Of a stretch of 64,000 nucleotides of DNA, positions 14,122 through 21,482 are shown in pieces; the stretch's first letter is position 1, and each line of letters opens with the position of its first letter. The notes beneath the pieces were generated by a model that worked only from the letters and a program-made list of their open reading frames with translations, was not told the origin of the DNA and did no database searches. Source of the stretch: a virus; the IMG/VR virus record IMGVR_UViG_3300028025_003409, positions 45,058 through 109,057 of that record. One strand, written 5' to 3'. Position numbers and translations under genes: made by a program.

Positions 14122-14150
14122 CCGAAAATGTCAGACCCCTATGGTAGGAT
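14122..14150 (+). promoter_or_regulatory. Promoter with a conserved ATGTCAGACCCC spacer
   Basis: TAGGAT (14145-14150) after ATGTCAGACCCCTATGG. It is preceded by CGGCGTGTC. It is the second promoter of the tandem pair driving the 14183 operon. Confidence 0.55.
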
Positions 14151-14182
14151 AGAATTATCAACAAAAAGAAAGAGGTTGGCAA

Positions 14183-14389
14183 ATGTCAGCAAATGTCTAT
14201 ACAATAGAACACCTACTTGTAGGAACACAATACCGCTCACGAACACTATCGGGAGAAATTATCTCAGCAGAGAAACACCCTAACGCAGTTTGGTATCAGG
14301 GTTGCGAAAGTTATCTAGTGGAAGTGCGCCCTAGTAATTTTGGAAAAGTCGTATGTCGCACAGTAGCAGTAAAGGTAGAAAATAACTAA
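14183..14389 (+). CDS. Small hypothetical protein (68 aa), first of a seven-gene operon
   Basis: Beta-rich, with YTIEHLLVGTQYRSRTLSGE and two Cys. It has an AAAGAGG ribosome site and overlaps the next gene by TAATG. Not recognised. Confidence 0.55.
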   Translation: MSANVYTIEHLLVGTQYRSRTLSGEIISAEKHPNAVWYQGCESYLVEVRPSNFGKVVCRTVAVKVENN

Positions 14390-14511
14390 TGGGATACATA
14401 GAGATTTTTAGAATTGACAATGAGGGTGCAGGTTGGATAGACTTGGACAATGCAACACCTAGCGAATTGCTAGACCTAGAAATTGGCTTATTTCAGGAAG
14501 GGGCTATCTAA
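14389..14511 (+). CDS. Micro-protein (40 aa)
   Basis: MGYIEIFRIDNEGAGWIDLD, acidic throughout. It is coupled by TAATG overlaps on both sides. Confidence 0.5.
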   Translation: MGYIEIFRIDNEGAGWIDLDNATPSELLDLEIGLFQEGAI

Positions 14512-14663
14512 TGGGAGTAATGAAAGAATTGCACTTAGAGATAACTACTTGCGACCTATGCTATGGCACAGGTTGGCTATACTTTGGCAATAGCGAGGAC
14601 TTTGATACAGAGTCTTGCGATTGTAACCCACACCAACTATTTATAACTAAGGAGAATAACTAA
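14511..14663 (+). CDS. Small zinc-binding protein (50 aa), DnaJ-type Cys motif
   Basis: TTCDLCYGTGWLYFGN matches C-x2-C-x-G-x-G of DnaJ-like zinc fingers, with a second pair ESCDCNPHQ. It is probably a small zinc-binding adaptor. Coupled on both sides. Confidence 0.55.
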   Translation: MGVMKELHLEITTCDLCYGTGWLYFGNSEDFDTESCDCNPHQLFITKENN

Positions 14664-14881
14664 TGAACGAATACCTATACTCAGTAACAACAACTAATGA
14701 CGGAGAGGCTAAGCCGAATTGGATTGGTCGCTACTCAGACGCACTAAGTGCCGTTGAAGTTTATCAGAGATTTATTGACCACGGATTTGCTAACGAATTC
14801 CGTACAGTAAATTTATCAGAGCCTAGTGGCAAAATGCATACAAAAATTTTGTATCGCAGTGGAATTGTGGGAGGTAAGTAA
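14663..14881 (+). CDS. Small hypothetical protein (72 aa)
   Basis: YLYSVTTTNDGEAKPNWIGR followed by SAVEVYQRFIDHGFA, a mixed alpha/beta protein. Conserved-looking, but not recognised. Confidence 0.55.
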   Translation: MNEYLYSVTTTNDGEAKPNWIGRYSDALSAVEVYQRFIDHGFANEFRTVNLSEPSGKMHTKILYRSGIVGGK

Positions 14882-15043
14882 ATGGACATAACTACTTTTG
14901 CAAAAGGAATGAGCAAGATTGCTCCGAATTATGGCATAGGGTATGATAACTATGGTCAGGTTATTATTTATACTAACCTAAAAGAAACTGAAAATAATCA
15001 GTATGCAGAAATGTCAGATAACGATTTTGAGGAGAATAAATAA
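14882..15043 (+). CDS. Small hypothetical protein (53 aa)
   Basis: MDITTFAKGMSKIAPNYGIG then GQVIIYTNLKE. Its end encodes GAGGAGAA, the ribosome site for the next gene, which overlaps it by TAATG. Confidence 0.5.
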   Translation: MDITTFAKGMSKIAPNYGIGYDNYGQVIIYTNLKETENNQYAEMSDNDFEENK

Positions 15044-15330
15044 TGGGATCAGTTACAGCAATTGGATTAGCGGATAGCGTATTGGATTTAGAAACTCAAT
15101 TGGCGTATCACTTACAGGGTAATCACTATCCACCCGTACCACTTTCTATGGTTCAGCCTTGCATAGAAGCAATTGACGCATACTATGATGAGGACTATGA
15201 CCGATTTATTGCTATGCCTGAAGGCGTATTCTATAAGGGAATGAGCCACGCACCTGCCCACGCAATTGTAGACCAACACCACTTGTCTTGGTTTATTGAC
15301 CCAGTAGACGAATTTGAAGATGAGGAATAA
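15043..15330 (+). CDS. Acidic hypothetical protein (95 aa)
   Basis: His- and Asp-rich: AYHLQGNHYPPVP, IDAYYDEDYDRF, AHAIVDQHHLSWF. The clustered His/Asp could bind metal, but no family is recognised. Confidence 0.55.
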   Translation: MGSVTAIGLADSVLDLETQLAYHLQGNHYPPVPLSMVQPCIEAIDAYYDEDYDRFIAMPEGVFYKGMSHAPAHAIVDQHHLSWFIDPVDEFEDEE

Positions 15331-15331
15331 A

Positions 15332-15574
15332 ATGAATGCTACAATGAGCGACATGGAACTAATCGAGGCAGATACACTTGCACCAGACCAACTAATGATT
15401 GGTGATTTAATAAAAGTAAACAATGACATTCTTGAAGTTATTTTTATTGAAAGTGATTCTACTGGAGATAACTACGATGTACAAGTAAAAAATGAATTTG
15501 ATGAATTAGAAATAATTCAATTTGCTTATACTGATTCTATTCCATTGTATGTTTTTATTGACTACGATGAATAA
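15332..15574 (+). CDS. Acidic small beta protein (80 aa)
   Basis: The start at 15332 is chosen because GAGGAA lies seven bases before it and it clears the previous stop. LMIGDLIKVNNDILEVIFIE looks like an SH3-type small barrel with an acidic tail. It ends the seven-gene operon. Confidence 0.5.
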   Translation: MNATMSDMELIEADTLAPDQLMIGDLIKVNNDILEVIFIESDSTGDNYDVQVKNEFDELEIIQFAYTDSIPLYVFIDYDE

Positions 15575-15582
15575 GTAAAACT

Positions 15583-15610
15583 ATTTTTATGCACTTCCCC
15601 GCATAAAAAT
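15583..15610. terminator. 10-bp hairpin at the end of the operon
   Basis: ATTTTTATGC (583-592) pairs with GCATAAAAAT (601-610). There is no T run after it. The module element GGGACGTCCCG follows at once. Confidence 0.6.
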
Positions 15611-15737
15611 GGGACGTCCCGCAGTCGGGCGTGTCTGTGTATATCCTGTGGATAACTATGTGCTACTCATGAGTAACCCTTTAAATATTTCTTTAAGATA
15701 GTTTATTTTATTTTCCCCGATTCTGGGCAAAATTTTT

Positions 15738-15753
15738 TGTGATTTTTATCACA
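15738..15753. promoter_or_regulatory. CRP/GlxR-like operator
   Basis: TGTGATTTTTATCACA is a perfect palindrome. Its centre is about 54 bases upstream of the predicted start of transcription at 15800. Confidence 0.65.
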
Positions 15754-15763
15754 CGATCAGGAT

Positions 15764-15793
15764 TTGACATTTTTATGATATGTGTGTTAGTAT
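15764..15793 (+). promoter_or_regulatory. Promoter giving a leaderless transcript
   Basis: TTGACA (764-769), 18 bases, TAGTAT (788-793). The ATG at 15800 is seven bases after the -10 box, so the message probably has no leader. Confidence 0.75.
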
Positions 15794-15799
15794 TGTTAT

Positions 15800-15946
15800 A
15801 TGAAAAAAACAAATGAGGAACTCCGCAGGCTTATGGAACTACGCCGTAGCAACGCTGCCTCTGCCGTGCCTTCTAAAAGGGCTTACAATCGAAAGAAATG
15901 TCAGTCCGAACTGTTACAATATAAATATCAACAAAAAGGAGAATAG
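15800..15946 (+). CDS. Small basic protein (48 aa)
   Basis: MKKTNEELRRLMELRRSNAA and SKRAYNRKKC, strongly basic and helical, so nucleic-acid binding is possible. It is translated from a leaderless ATG, and its end encodes AAAGGAG for the next gene. Confidence 0.55.
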   Translation: MKKTNEELRRLMELRRSNAASAVPSKRAYNRKKCQSELLQYKYQQKGE

Positions 15947-15949
15947 CCC

Positions 15950-16126
15950 ATGACCTACGAAAACGATGAAATGCTAGATGAATACTATGCAACTGTATGC
16001 CCCTCATGCAAAGAAAATGCGGTAGACGCATATGAAGATAAATGCACTCATTGCTTACTAGAAGAAATGTCTGTCCACTATAACGAAGACATTGCTCTAG
16101 AAATGAGTCTTGGCCTTGACTACTGA
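15950..16126 (+). CDS. Small zinc-ribbon protein (58 aa)
   Basis: TVCPSCKENAVDAYEDKCTH with a second C-x2-C gives a classic four-Cys zinc ribbon. The rest is acidic. It overlaps the start of the GP88-like gene by 17 bases. Confidence 0.55.
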   Translation: MTYENDEMLDEYYATVCPSCKENAVDAYEDKCTHCLLEEMSVHYNEDIALEMSLGLDY

Positions 16127-16850
16127 TACACTTAAACTTAAACGCTCTAATGATAGAAAGGTGGCTAATCTTGTCACAAAAAATGGAAAGCAAGCCGCAA
16201 TCGCAAATACCTTTGGACTACCTGCTGGAAAGGCTTTCTCGTGCCCTGGTGCCACTAGCGTATGTGAAAGCGTGTGCTATGCAGGAAAACTCGAAAAACT
16301 CTTCAAAGGCGTAAAGGCTAACCTCTTACACAATTGGACCTTACTTAAGGACGCCGATCAATTAACTATGGAGACACTGTTAACTGAAATGATTAACGAT
16401 TTCCGTGCAGACTGTGTAAAGAAAGACGCCCCTATGCTATTCCGTATCCATTGGGACGGAGATTTCTTTAATGATATATACACTCATGCATGGAAGAATG
16501 TAATCAATAACAATCCTGATATTCAATTCTGGGTATATACCCGTGTTAAGTCTGCTGCACTTATACTTAAGGATGTATCTAATCTATCATTGTACTTCTC
16601 TGCAGATAGTGAGAATGTAAAAACCGCCGTTGACTTAAAAATTAATAGTGGCGTACGTATGGCATACCTTGCTAAGAACTTTGCTATTGGTCAAGCCGAT
16701 GTAAAAGAAATGATAGGCAGACCTGCTGCTAAGTGTCCTGAGAATAATAAACAAATTCCACTTATCTCAACTAACGGTAGCGCTTGCGTTTCATGCTCAC
16801 TTTGTGTATACTCTAAGAGTGATATCATATTCTCTGCGAGTAAAAAATAA
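16110..16850 (+). CDS. Gene product 88 (GP88)-family protein
   Basis: A 246-residue protein. It has the family marks known from mycobacteriophage gp88-type proteins: FGLPAGKAFSCPGATSVCES, then VCYAG, then FRIHWDGDFFNDIYTHAW, and a C-terminal Cys cluster CVSCSLC. The Cys pattern suggests an iron-sulfur or zinc centre. The family is widespread in phages and its function is unknown. The start is unclear: TTG at 16110 or 16116, both inside the previous gene, and no ATG fits. Confidence 0.75.
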   Translation: MALTTDTLKLKRSNDRKVANLVTKNGKQAAIANTFGLPAGKAFSCPGATSVCESVCYAGKLEKLFKGVKANLLHNWTLLKDADQLTMETLLTEMINDFRADCVKKDAPMLFRIHWDGDFFNDIYTHAWKNVINNNPDIQFWVYTRVKSAALILKDVSNLSLYFSADSENVKTAVDLKINSGVRMAYLAKNFAIGQADVKEMIGRPAAKCPENNKQIPLISTNGSACVSCSLCVYSKSDIIFSASKK

Positions 16851-16922
16851 ATGAGCACTGCATTCTATTTTTGGATAATGCTAATACTACTAATAAGTTT
16901 ATTAGGTGGTGGTGGTTGGTGA
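16851..16922 (+). CDS. Micro membrane peptide (23 aa)
   Basis: MSTAFYFWIMLILLISLLGG then Gly-Gly-Trp. It is one membrane span right after the GP88-like stop (TAAATG). It could be real or fortuitous. Confidence 0.35.
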   Translation: MSTAFYFWIMLILLISLLGGGGW

Positions 16923-16988
16923 TGATCCCCTGAAAAATGGGGACGTCGCAAAATCTTTGATTTGTCAAATTACGACACGCATAAAAAA

Positions 16989-17004
16989 TGTGGGGTTTAT
17001 CACA
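16989..17004. promoter_or_regulatory. CRP/GlxR-like operator, one mismatch
   Basis: TGTGGGGTTTATCACA. The A of the left half-site is G. It is 50 bases upstream of the -10 box of the 17097 gene. Confidence 0.5.
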
Positions 17005-17031
17005 CTAGAAAATGTCATTTGGATTAGGATT

Positions 17032-17059
17032 TATGACATTTTTATGCTAAAATTATACT
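17032..17059 (+). promoter_or_regulatory. Promoter of the 17097 gene
   Basis: TATGAC (17032-17037) and TATACT (17054-17059), 16 bases apart. An inverted repeat AAATGTCAT/ATGACATTT spans the -35 side (17009-17041). Confidence 0.55.
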
Positions 17060-17096
17060 ATAAGCAAAACCCCCACAACAGAAAGGCAAGACCCAA

Positions 17097-17267
17097 ATGA
17101 CACTAGGCGGATACACTTACCAAATTGGTGATTTATTCACAACCAGCAAAACAGGCATTACGGGACGCATTAGCGATTTCACCCCTGTCAATGCTAAACT
17201 AACTAGAGTTTCATTACGCTTGGCAAACGGCGCACACCGATTTGCTATGGTAAAGACCTCTAAGTAA
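17097..17267 (+). CDS. Small beta-barrel-like protein (56 aa), paralogue A
   Basis: GGYTYQIGDLFTTSKTGITG. It aligns by eye with the next gene (Y-x-[VI]-G-D-x-F-T-T-x-K, then I-x-x-[IF]-T-P and a final K). It looks like a tiny SH3/KOW-like fold. The two genes have separate promoters. Confidence 0.6.
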   Translation: MTLGGYTYQIGDLFTTSKTGITGRISDFTPVNAKLTRVSLRLANGAHRFAMVKTSK

Positions 17268-17298
17268 TCTCAAAATGTGAGAAAATGTCGAAATGGAT

Positions 17299-17328
17299 TT
17301 GACATTTCTACAAGCAAAATGTTATACT
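17299..17328 (+). promoter_or_regulatory. Strong sigma-70-like promoter
   Basis: TTGACA (17299-17304), 18 bases, TATACT (17323-17328), driving the 17375 gene. Confidence 0.8.
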
Positions 17329-17374
17329 TAGGTATAACCAAATAACAACCCCTAACAGAAAAGAGAAAAAACAA

Positions 17375-17539
17375 ATGGCAGTAAATACAGCAACATACAA
17401 GGTCGGCGATACTTTCACGACACAGAAGTCAAAGGTTAGCGGAGTAATCACAGAGATTACACCACAGGCTAACGGAAATGTCCGAGTAAAGTTAGATGTA
17501 GATGGCAAGCCACGCTACACAACTTGGACGGCTAAGTAA
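17375..17539 (+). CDS. Small beta-barrel-like protein (54 aa), paralogue B
   Basis: ATYKVGDTFTTQKSKVSGVI with ITPQANGNVRVKLDVDGK. It is a paralogue of 17097-17267. It has an AAAAGAGAA ribosome site. The 113 bases that follow hold GTGTCGGGCGT and a GAGCA...GCTC hairpin, and probably a promoter for the next gene. Confidence 0.6.
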   Translation: MAVNTATYKVGDTFTTQKSKVSGVITEITPQANGNVRVKLDVDGKPRYTTWTAK

Positions 17540-17652
17540 TCTAATTACTAAGTGTCGGGCGTACAGGCACTATAAATAAGGGGCGAGAACGAACCTGAGC
17601 AAGTTCCAAAAAGGCTCAACACCCCCACTAACAGAAAAGGAAACAAAAACAA

Positions 17653-18075
17653 ATGGCAAGAGGCAAAGCAATCTCAGTAAAAATCCCTACTCAACGAGTA
17701 ATCACCGCACTAGAGTCTGCACTAGCAAAACTAGAGTCAGACTACGCATCACAAGAACAAAAGGAAGCACAGTACCAACTTCTATACAAGGCTTGGCAGA
17801 AAGAGTTAGCAGATTTCGCTATTGCTAATTTCTCAAAGGCTGAGAACATTAGAACAAACTTCCGTTCTTGGAACAAGACCCTCAACATTGACTTCGACAT
17901 TATTGGTAGCGAAAGCAATTTCCCTGCTGAACCTGAGAAGCAACACGAAACTATCCATCAGCACACTTATCGTGAGCAAAAAGAGGAAATGCAAAATGCA
18001 ATTCGTATCCTCAAAATGACAGATGAGGAAGTTGTAAATACTTCCACATACAATGCGGTTGCTCGCTATCTCTAA
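17653..18075 (+). CDS. Hypothetical helical protein (140 aa)
   Basis: Starts ARGKAISVKIPTQRVITALE, followed by a charged coiled-coil-like stretch (LESALAKLESDYASQEQKEA) and a C-terminal helix. It has an AAAAGGAAA site. It may be an early DNA- or RNA-associated protein because of the basic N-terminus, but no family is recognised. Confidence 0.6.
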   Translation: MARGKAISVKIPTQRVITALESALAKLESDYASQEQKEAQYQLLYKAWQKELADFAIANFSKAENIRTNFRSWNKTLNIDFDIIGSESNFPAEPEKQHETIHQHTYREQKEEMQNAIRILKMTDEEVVNTSTYNAVARYL

Positions 18076-18085
18076 GTGAGATTGG

Positions 18086-18105
18086 GTGGGGTGTAAAAGC
18101 CCCAC
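18086..18105 (+). terminator. GTGGGG/CCCCAC hairpin
   Basis: Six-base arms with an eight-base loop, ten bases after the stop codon. No T run follows. The next 160 bases show no convincing gene. Confidence 0.5.
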
Positions 18106-18267
18106 TCATTATCCCCTGAGTTCCACGCTATTTATAGCAAGTGTCCCCTGGGGATCCTTCGCCAGGCTGATTAGGGCGATAACAGAAATACTATAGAGCC
18201 AGTTCACACCAACTGCAAGAAGTGTAACTACCTGAGTAAGTATCAAAACTGCTCCCCGCAAGGGTCC

Positions 18268-18297
18268 TTGACAAATGTCAGTGGTCTCGTGTACAAT
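18268..18297 (+). promoter_or_regulatory. Sigma-70-like promoter
   Basis: TTGACA (18268-18273), 18 bases, TACAAT (18292-18297). AATGTCAG again occupies the start of the spacer. Confidence 0.75.
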
Positions 18298-18329
18298 TAA
18301 ATTAAACAAACTAACAGAAAGAGGCCCCC

Positions 18330-18749
18330 ATGGACCAAACAACAAACACAGTAGTGAATGCCACAGAAGACTTTCTTCGTGACTCACTAGCCAAAGCAAC
18401 ATTGCGTGTTACAGAATTAGAGGAGCACATCTCTAAGGTTACGCAGCGCTCATATGCAGAGTCTGCAGATAAGAATCGTATCGTTGAAGCAATGCAAGAG
18501 TGGACCCTTGGGGCCCTTGAGCACGGCACCATTGATGAATCAGATGCAGAAGAAATTGCAGACATCTGTGGATTTGAACTAACGAAAGAATTCGAAGTTG
18601 AAGTCACAGTCATGTATTCGGTTACCGTAAATGCTCGCACTGAAGAGGATGCACAGAATGCAATTCATGATATTGATTTTGATACTGTAGACTACAATTC
18701 AGATTCAATTTCATATCTATCATCCTCAATTGATAGAGTTGACATTTAG
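18330..18749 (+). CDS. Hypothetical early protein (139 aa)
   Basis: The N-terminal half is helical (LAKATLRVTELEEHISKVTQ). The C-terminal half is a beta domain (LTKEFEVEVTVMYSVTVNAR) with an acidic end. Proteins with the ICGFELTKE...YSVTV pattern are common in actinophages without a function. It has an AGAAAGAGG ribosome site and forms a single-gene unit. Confidence 0.6.
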   Translation: MDQTTNTVVNATEDFLRDSLAKATLRVTELEEHISKVTQRSYAESADKNRIVEAMQEWTLGALEHGTIDESDAEEIADICGFELTKEFEVEVTVMYSVTVNARTEEDAQNAIHDIDFDTVDYNSDSISYLSSSIDRVDI

Positions 18750-18772
18750 TAGGGGGCTACTAACAAAAGACC

Positions 18773-18805
18773 TGAGCATGTCTGTACGTAAACTGCTCAT
18801 TTTTA
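18773..18805 (+). terminator. GAGCA/TGCTC terminator with T run
   Basis: CTGAGCA, a 17-base AT-rich loop, TGCTCA and then TTTTT. It is the same family as the 12790 and 20022 elements. Confidence 0.7.
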
Positions 18806-18927
18806 AAATCCCTCAAAATTTGGGACGTCCCGCCGACCAGTCATTGTCAAATCGACACGCCGTTTACGAAGGGTGATCTTTGCCACAATGTTCGATTTAT
18901 CCACATCTAACTATCCCGATTTGCATA

Positions 18928-18958
18928 TGTCAGTCAGTCCTGCTATACTTAGAATTCA
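18928..18958 (+). promoter_or_regulatory. Promoter of the DUF932 gene
   Basis: TTGCAT, 17 bases (ATGTCAGTCAGTCCTGC), TATACT. The spacer has ATGTCAG as in the other early promoters. A DnaA-box-like TTATCCACA (18897-18905) and a weak CRP-like site (18872-18887) are upstream. Confidence 0.65.
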
Positions 18959-18985
18959 ACAACAAAAAGAAAGAAGGAAAAACCT

Positions 18986-20008
18986 ATGGCACATGACCTA
19001 GAAACTCAAAACGGAAAAACATCTTTTGCGTCTTTCCGTGAACCTGCTTGGCATGGATTGGGTACCGTATTCACAGAAGAGAAAACAACCGCAGAAATGC
19101 TAGAGGCTGCAAACCTCAATGGTTGGAATGTTCGTCTTGAGGATTTGGAAACCCCTACACATCTAACAAGCGACAAGGCGTACCAATATGTCTTGCGTAC
19201 AAATCCTACCGACAACACACAAACCGATATTCTTGGTGTAGTTGGTGAGCGATACCATGTTTTGCAGAATGAAGATTTATTCTCATTCGGTGATAACATT
19301 CTTGACGGCGGAGGTCGTTGGGAGACTGCTGGCTCAATCAAGGGTGGTCGTGTCGTGTTCGGTGCATTAGCACTAGAGCGTGAAACAATTCTTGACCCTA
19401 ATGGTGTTGCAGACAAGGTAAAAACTTATTTGCTCATCAACACATCACATGATGGCTCAATCGCTATTCAAGCAAGCATTACACCCGTTCGTGTCGTGTG
19501 CGCTAACACTCTCAATCTTGCGCTTGGTGGCGTAGGTCGTAAGAAGAATAAGGGTATCAAGCAATCTTTCAAGATTCGCCATACACAAACTGCAAATGGT
19601 AAAGTGCAAGTTGCTCGTGAGACTCTTGGTCTTGCTAATGCATACATGAACGAATTCGATATCATGGCTAAGGCAATGATTGAGAAAGAAGTTTCTGCTA
19701 AGCAATTCAACGACATCATTCTTGCTGCTTACGCTAAGCCTGAAAAGGATTCTAAGGGTTCACTAAAGAAGTGGGAAAATAAAGTTGATGTTATCAACGA
19801 TATTTACACTGGTGAATTCAATGGAATGATTGCGGGTAATGCGTGGGGTGCTTTCAATGCACTAACCGAACGCCTTGACTGGTATCGTTCTGCTCGTGGT
19901 GGTTCTAACGAATCTATCCTTGCAAGCGCAAGCGGATTTGACCCTGCTATCAACGCAGAAAAAAATCGCTTACTAAAAGTTGTGCAGAATGTAATGTCTC
20001 TCGCATAA
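18986..20008 (+). CDS. DUF932 (phage/plasmid-like TIGR03299) protein
   Basis: A 340-residue protein. It has the DUF932 marks: REPAWHGLGTVF at the start, VLGVVGERY-type sequence (DILGVVGERYHVLQNEDLFS), GGRVVFGALAL, and VVCANTLNLAL. The family is widespread on phages and plasmids, often expressed early, and its biochemical role is unknown. It has an AAAGAAGGA ribosome site, its own promoter, and a GAGCA/TGCTC terminator after it. It is by far the largest gene in the small-gene region. Confidence 0.85.
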   Translation: MAHDLETQNGKTSFASFREPAWHGLGTVFTEEKTTAEMLEAANLNGWNVRLEDLETPTHLTSDKAYQYVLRTNPTDNTQTDILGVVGERYHVLQNEDLFSFGDNILDGGGRWETAGSIKGGRVVFGALALERETILDPNGVADKVKTYLLINTSHDGSIAIQASITPVRVVCANTLNLALGGVGRKKNKGIKQSFKIRHTQTANGKVQVARETLGLANAYMNEFDIMAKAMIEKEVSAKQFNDIILAAYAKPEKDSKGSLKKWENKVDVINDIYTGEFNGMIAGNAWGAFNALTERLDWYRSARGGSNESILASASGFDPAINAEKNRLLKVVQNVMSLA

Positions 20009-20021
20009 TAAAAAAATTCCT

Positions 20022-20044
20022 GAGCAAGAATAAAAACTGCTCAC
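20022..20044 (+). terminator. GAGCA/TGCTC hairpin
   Basis: CCTGAGCA, an AT-rich loop, TGCTCA, between the DUF932 gene and tRNA-Asp. Confidence 0.6.
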
Positions 20045-20049
20045 CATTT

Positions 20050-20123
20050 GGTCCGTTAGAATAGTTGGTTAGTTCGCCACCCTGTCACGGTGGAGGTCAT
20101 GGGTTCAAGTCCCATACGGATCG
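20050..20123 (+). tRNA. tRNA-Asp (GTC)
   Basis: The acceptor stem GGTCCGT/ACGGATC, anticodon arm CCACC-CTGTCAC-GGTGG (anticodon GTC) and T arm ATGGG-TTCAAGT-CCCAT all pair. CCA is not encoded. It stands alone, 8 kb from the main tRNA cluster. Confidence 0.9.
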
Positions 20124-20171
20124 CAAGTAAATAAATATGCAACGCAATGTATAAAAATTTGGGACGTCCCC

Positions 20172-20187
20172 TGTGACTTACATCACA
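20172..20187. promoter_or_regulatory. CRP/GlxR-like operator
   Basis: TGTGACTTACATCACA is a perfect palindrome directly after GGGACGTCCC. It lies 67 bases upstream of the -35 of the next promoter. Confidence 0.6.
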
Positions 20188-20253
20188 TGAGATTTTTAAC
20201 TAAATAACTTTACGATAGGGTGATATTTTCCCCAAAAATTCTTTACGATAGAT

Positions 20254-20282
20254 TTGACTTTTTCCCCAAACCATGCGATAAT
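20254..20282 (+). promoter_or_regulatory. Sigma-70-like promoter
   Basis: TTGACT (20254-20259), 17 bases, GATAAT (20277-20282). A direct repeat (CTTTACGATAG, then TTTTCCCCAAA) occurs twice in 20208-20270 and may be an operator. Confidence 0.7.
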
Positions 20283-20314
20283 TAATATATAACCCACTAA
20301 AAAAGGAAAACCCC

Positions 20315-20740
20315 ATGAGAGACAGATCAAAAGGATATATCGGTCAAATCGTTGACGGTAAAAAGTTAGCCACAATTGCAAATAATATCTATCGCCTACA
20401 GTATAGTAATGACTTTAGTGAGTGTACTGTAGATAATCTACTGTTCATTACCCTCGAAGAAACCAATGTCTTTGGAGACAACAAGTACGCCTTGGTTTGT
20501 TCAGAAGGAGTGGGCTGGGAGCAAGATACTTATGGATGTCTAGAAGTACCAACTAACATTGGCCAAATGGGTCTATGGAATGGAAGAGTATTTATATCAG
20601 TAGATACCGTTAAGGAATGTCTAACAGATCAAACAGAAGACATTGCAGACTATGTCCGTGTCTTTGGAGACAGACTAGATAGGAACTGTTCCCTGTGGCA
20701 GTCCAAGATGTCAGTGCCTAGTGCTATGATAAATGCATGA
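20315..20740 (+). CDS. Hypothetical protein (141 aa), first of an eleven-gene operon
   Basis: Starts RDRSKGYIGQIVDGKKLATI. It is beta-rich with four scattered Cys. It overlaps the next gene by ATGA. Genes from here to 22992 are tightly coupled and likely one transcript. Not recognised. Confidence 0.55.
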   Translation: MRDRSKGYIGQIVDGKKLATIANNIYRLQYSNDFSECTVDNLLFITLEETNVFGDNKYALVCSEGVGWEQDTYGCLEVPTNIGQMGLWNGRVFISVDTVKECLTDQTEDIADYVRVFGDRLDRNCSLWQSKMSVPSAMINA

Positions 20741-20889
20741 ACACAATAAATGACCTTATAAACGAAATCTATGACGACAACTTCTCTCACCTTGAGTTTG
20801 AGGAGAATATGGGCGGTATCGATTGTGACTGCCATATCCACACTACACTAAACACTATTGCTAAGTATGCAGGGATTGAGGTAGGATAA
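20737..20889 (+). CDS. Small hypothetical protein (50 aa)
   Basis: MNTINDLINEIYDDNFSHLE, then GIDCDCHIHTT, a possible metal site (Cys-x-Cys-His-x-His). Coupled on both sides. Confidence 0.5.
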   Translation: MNTINDLINEIYDDNFSHLEFEENMGGIDCDCHIHTTLNTIAKYAGIEVG

Positions 20890-21041
20890 TGTTAGGCTAT
20901 ACTGAAACTGATATTGCAGTAATGACAGATGCTATGGAAGACGCTATCAAATCAGGTAGGCTCTCTGATGAGATAACAGATGGTTTGGAGAAGGCTATGT
21001 CTTTCTTTGATGGCCTATGGGCAGAAGGGTATTTTGACTAA
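20889..21041 (+). CDS. Small acidic helical protein (50 aa)
   Basis: MLGYTETDIAVMTDAMEDAI and an acidic C-terminus with FFDGLW. TAATG overlaps on both sides. Not recognised. Confidence 0.5.
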   Translation: MLGYTETDIAVMTDAMEDAIKSGRLSDEITDGLEKAMSFFDGLWAEGYFD

Positions 21042-21247
21042 TGAAAGTTAGAATCAGTCTTGAACAAACCATTGATATAGATGATGCTATGTCTAATGAT
21101 ATAGGGTTTGAACTCTATGGTCCCCCTGACATGAGCACTGAAGATAAAGTAGATTATCTAATGGCTCGCTTTGCTGAGGACATAGACACTATGGTAAAGT
21201 ATGATGAAGTATTGGGTAACATCTCAGTAGAATACATAGAGGACTAA
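21041..21247 (+). CDS. Acidic hypothetical protein (68 aa)
   Basis: A beta-strand start (MKVRISLEQTIDIDDAM), then an acidic helix EDKVDYLMARFAEDID. Not recognised. Confidence 0.5.
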   Translation: MKVRISLEQTIDIDDAMSNDIGFELYGPPDMSTEDKVDYLMARFAEDIDTMVKYDEVLGNISVEYIED

Positions 21248-21248
21248 T

Positions 21249-21479
21249 ATGTGGAGTAGGTATACCTTTGTTTGTGATCCTGATGAGTGTGATGCCCTGG
21301 TTGAGTTTACTGCTAGGGATGACTTTGGATTTCCCCTGGGAGTTGTCGAAATGAGATGCCCTTGTGGTAGGATGTTAAACTATATTAGTTATGAAGAAGC
21401 CTATCAACCGATCATTACAGATGTGAGCAAGGTCACACCCCGTACAGTTGTCAAAATCGACTCGAACCCGTATAATTAA
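21249..21479 (+). CDS. Small zinc-ribbon protein (76 aa)
   Basis: YTFVCDPDECDALVEF and MRCPCGRMLNYIS give a two-part Cys site (C-x4-C and C-x-C) of the type often seen in actinophage zinc ribbons. Function unknown. Confidence 0.55.
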   Translation: MWSRYTFVCDPDECDALVEFTARDDFGFPLGVVEMRCPCGRMLNYISYEEAYQPIITDVSKVTPRTVVKIDSNPYN

Positions 21480-21482
21480 TAT

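Noticed and set aside
18169-18300. Cys-containing open frame before the 18330 gene
   Set aside because: The frame (with NCKKCNYLSKYQNCSP) has no ATG, GTG or TTG start after its upstream stop and runs into the 18268 promoter, so it is not called.
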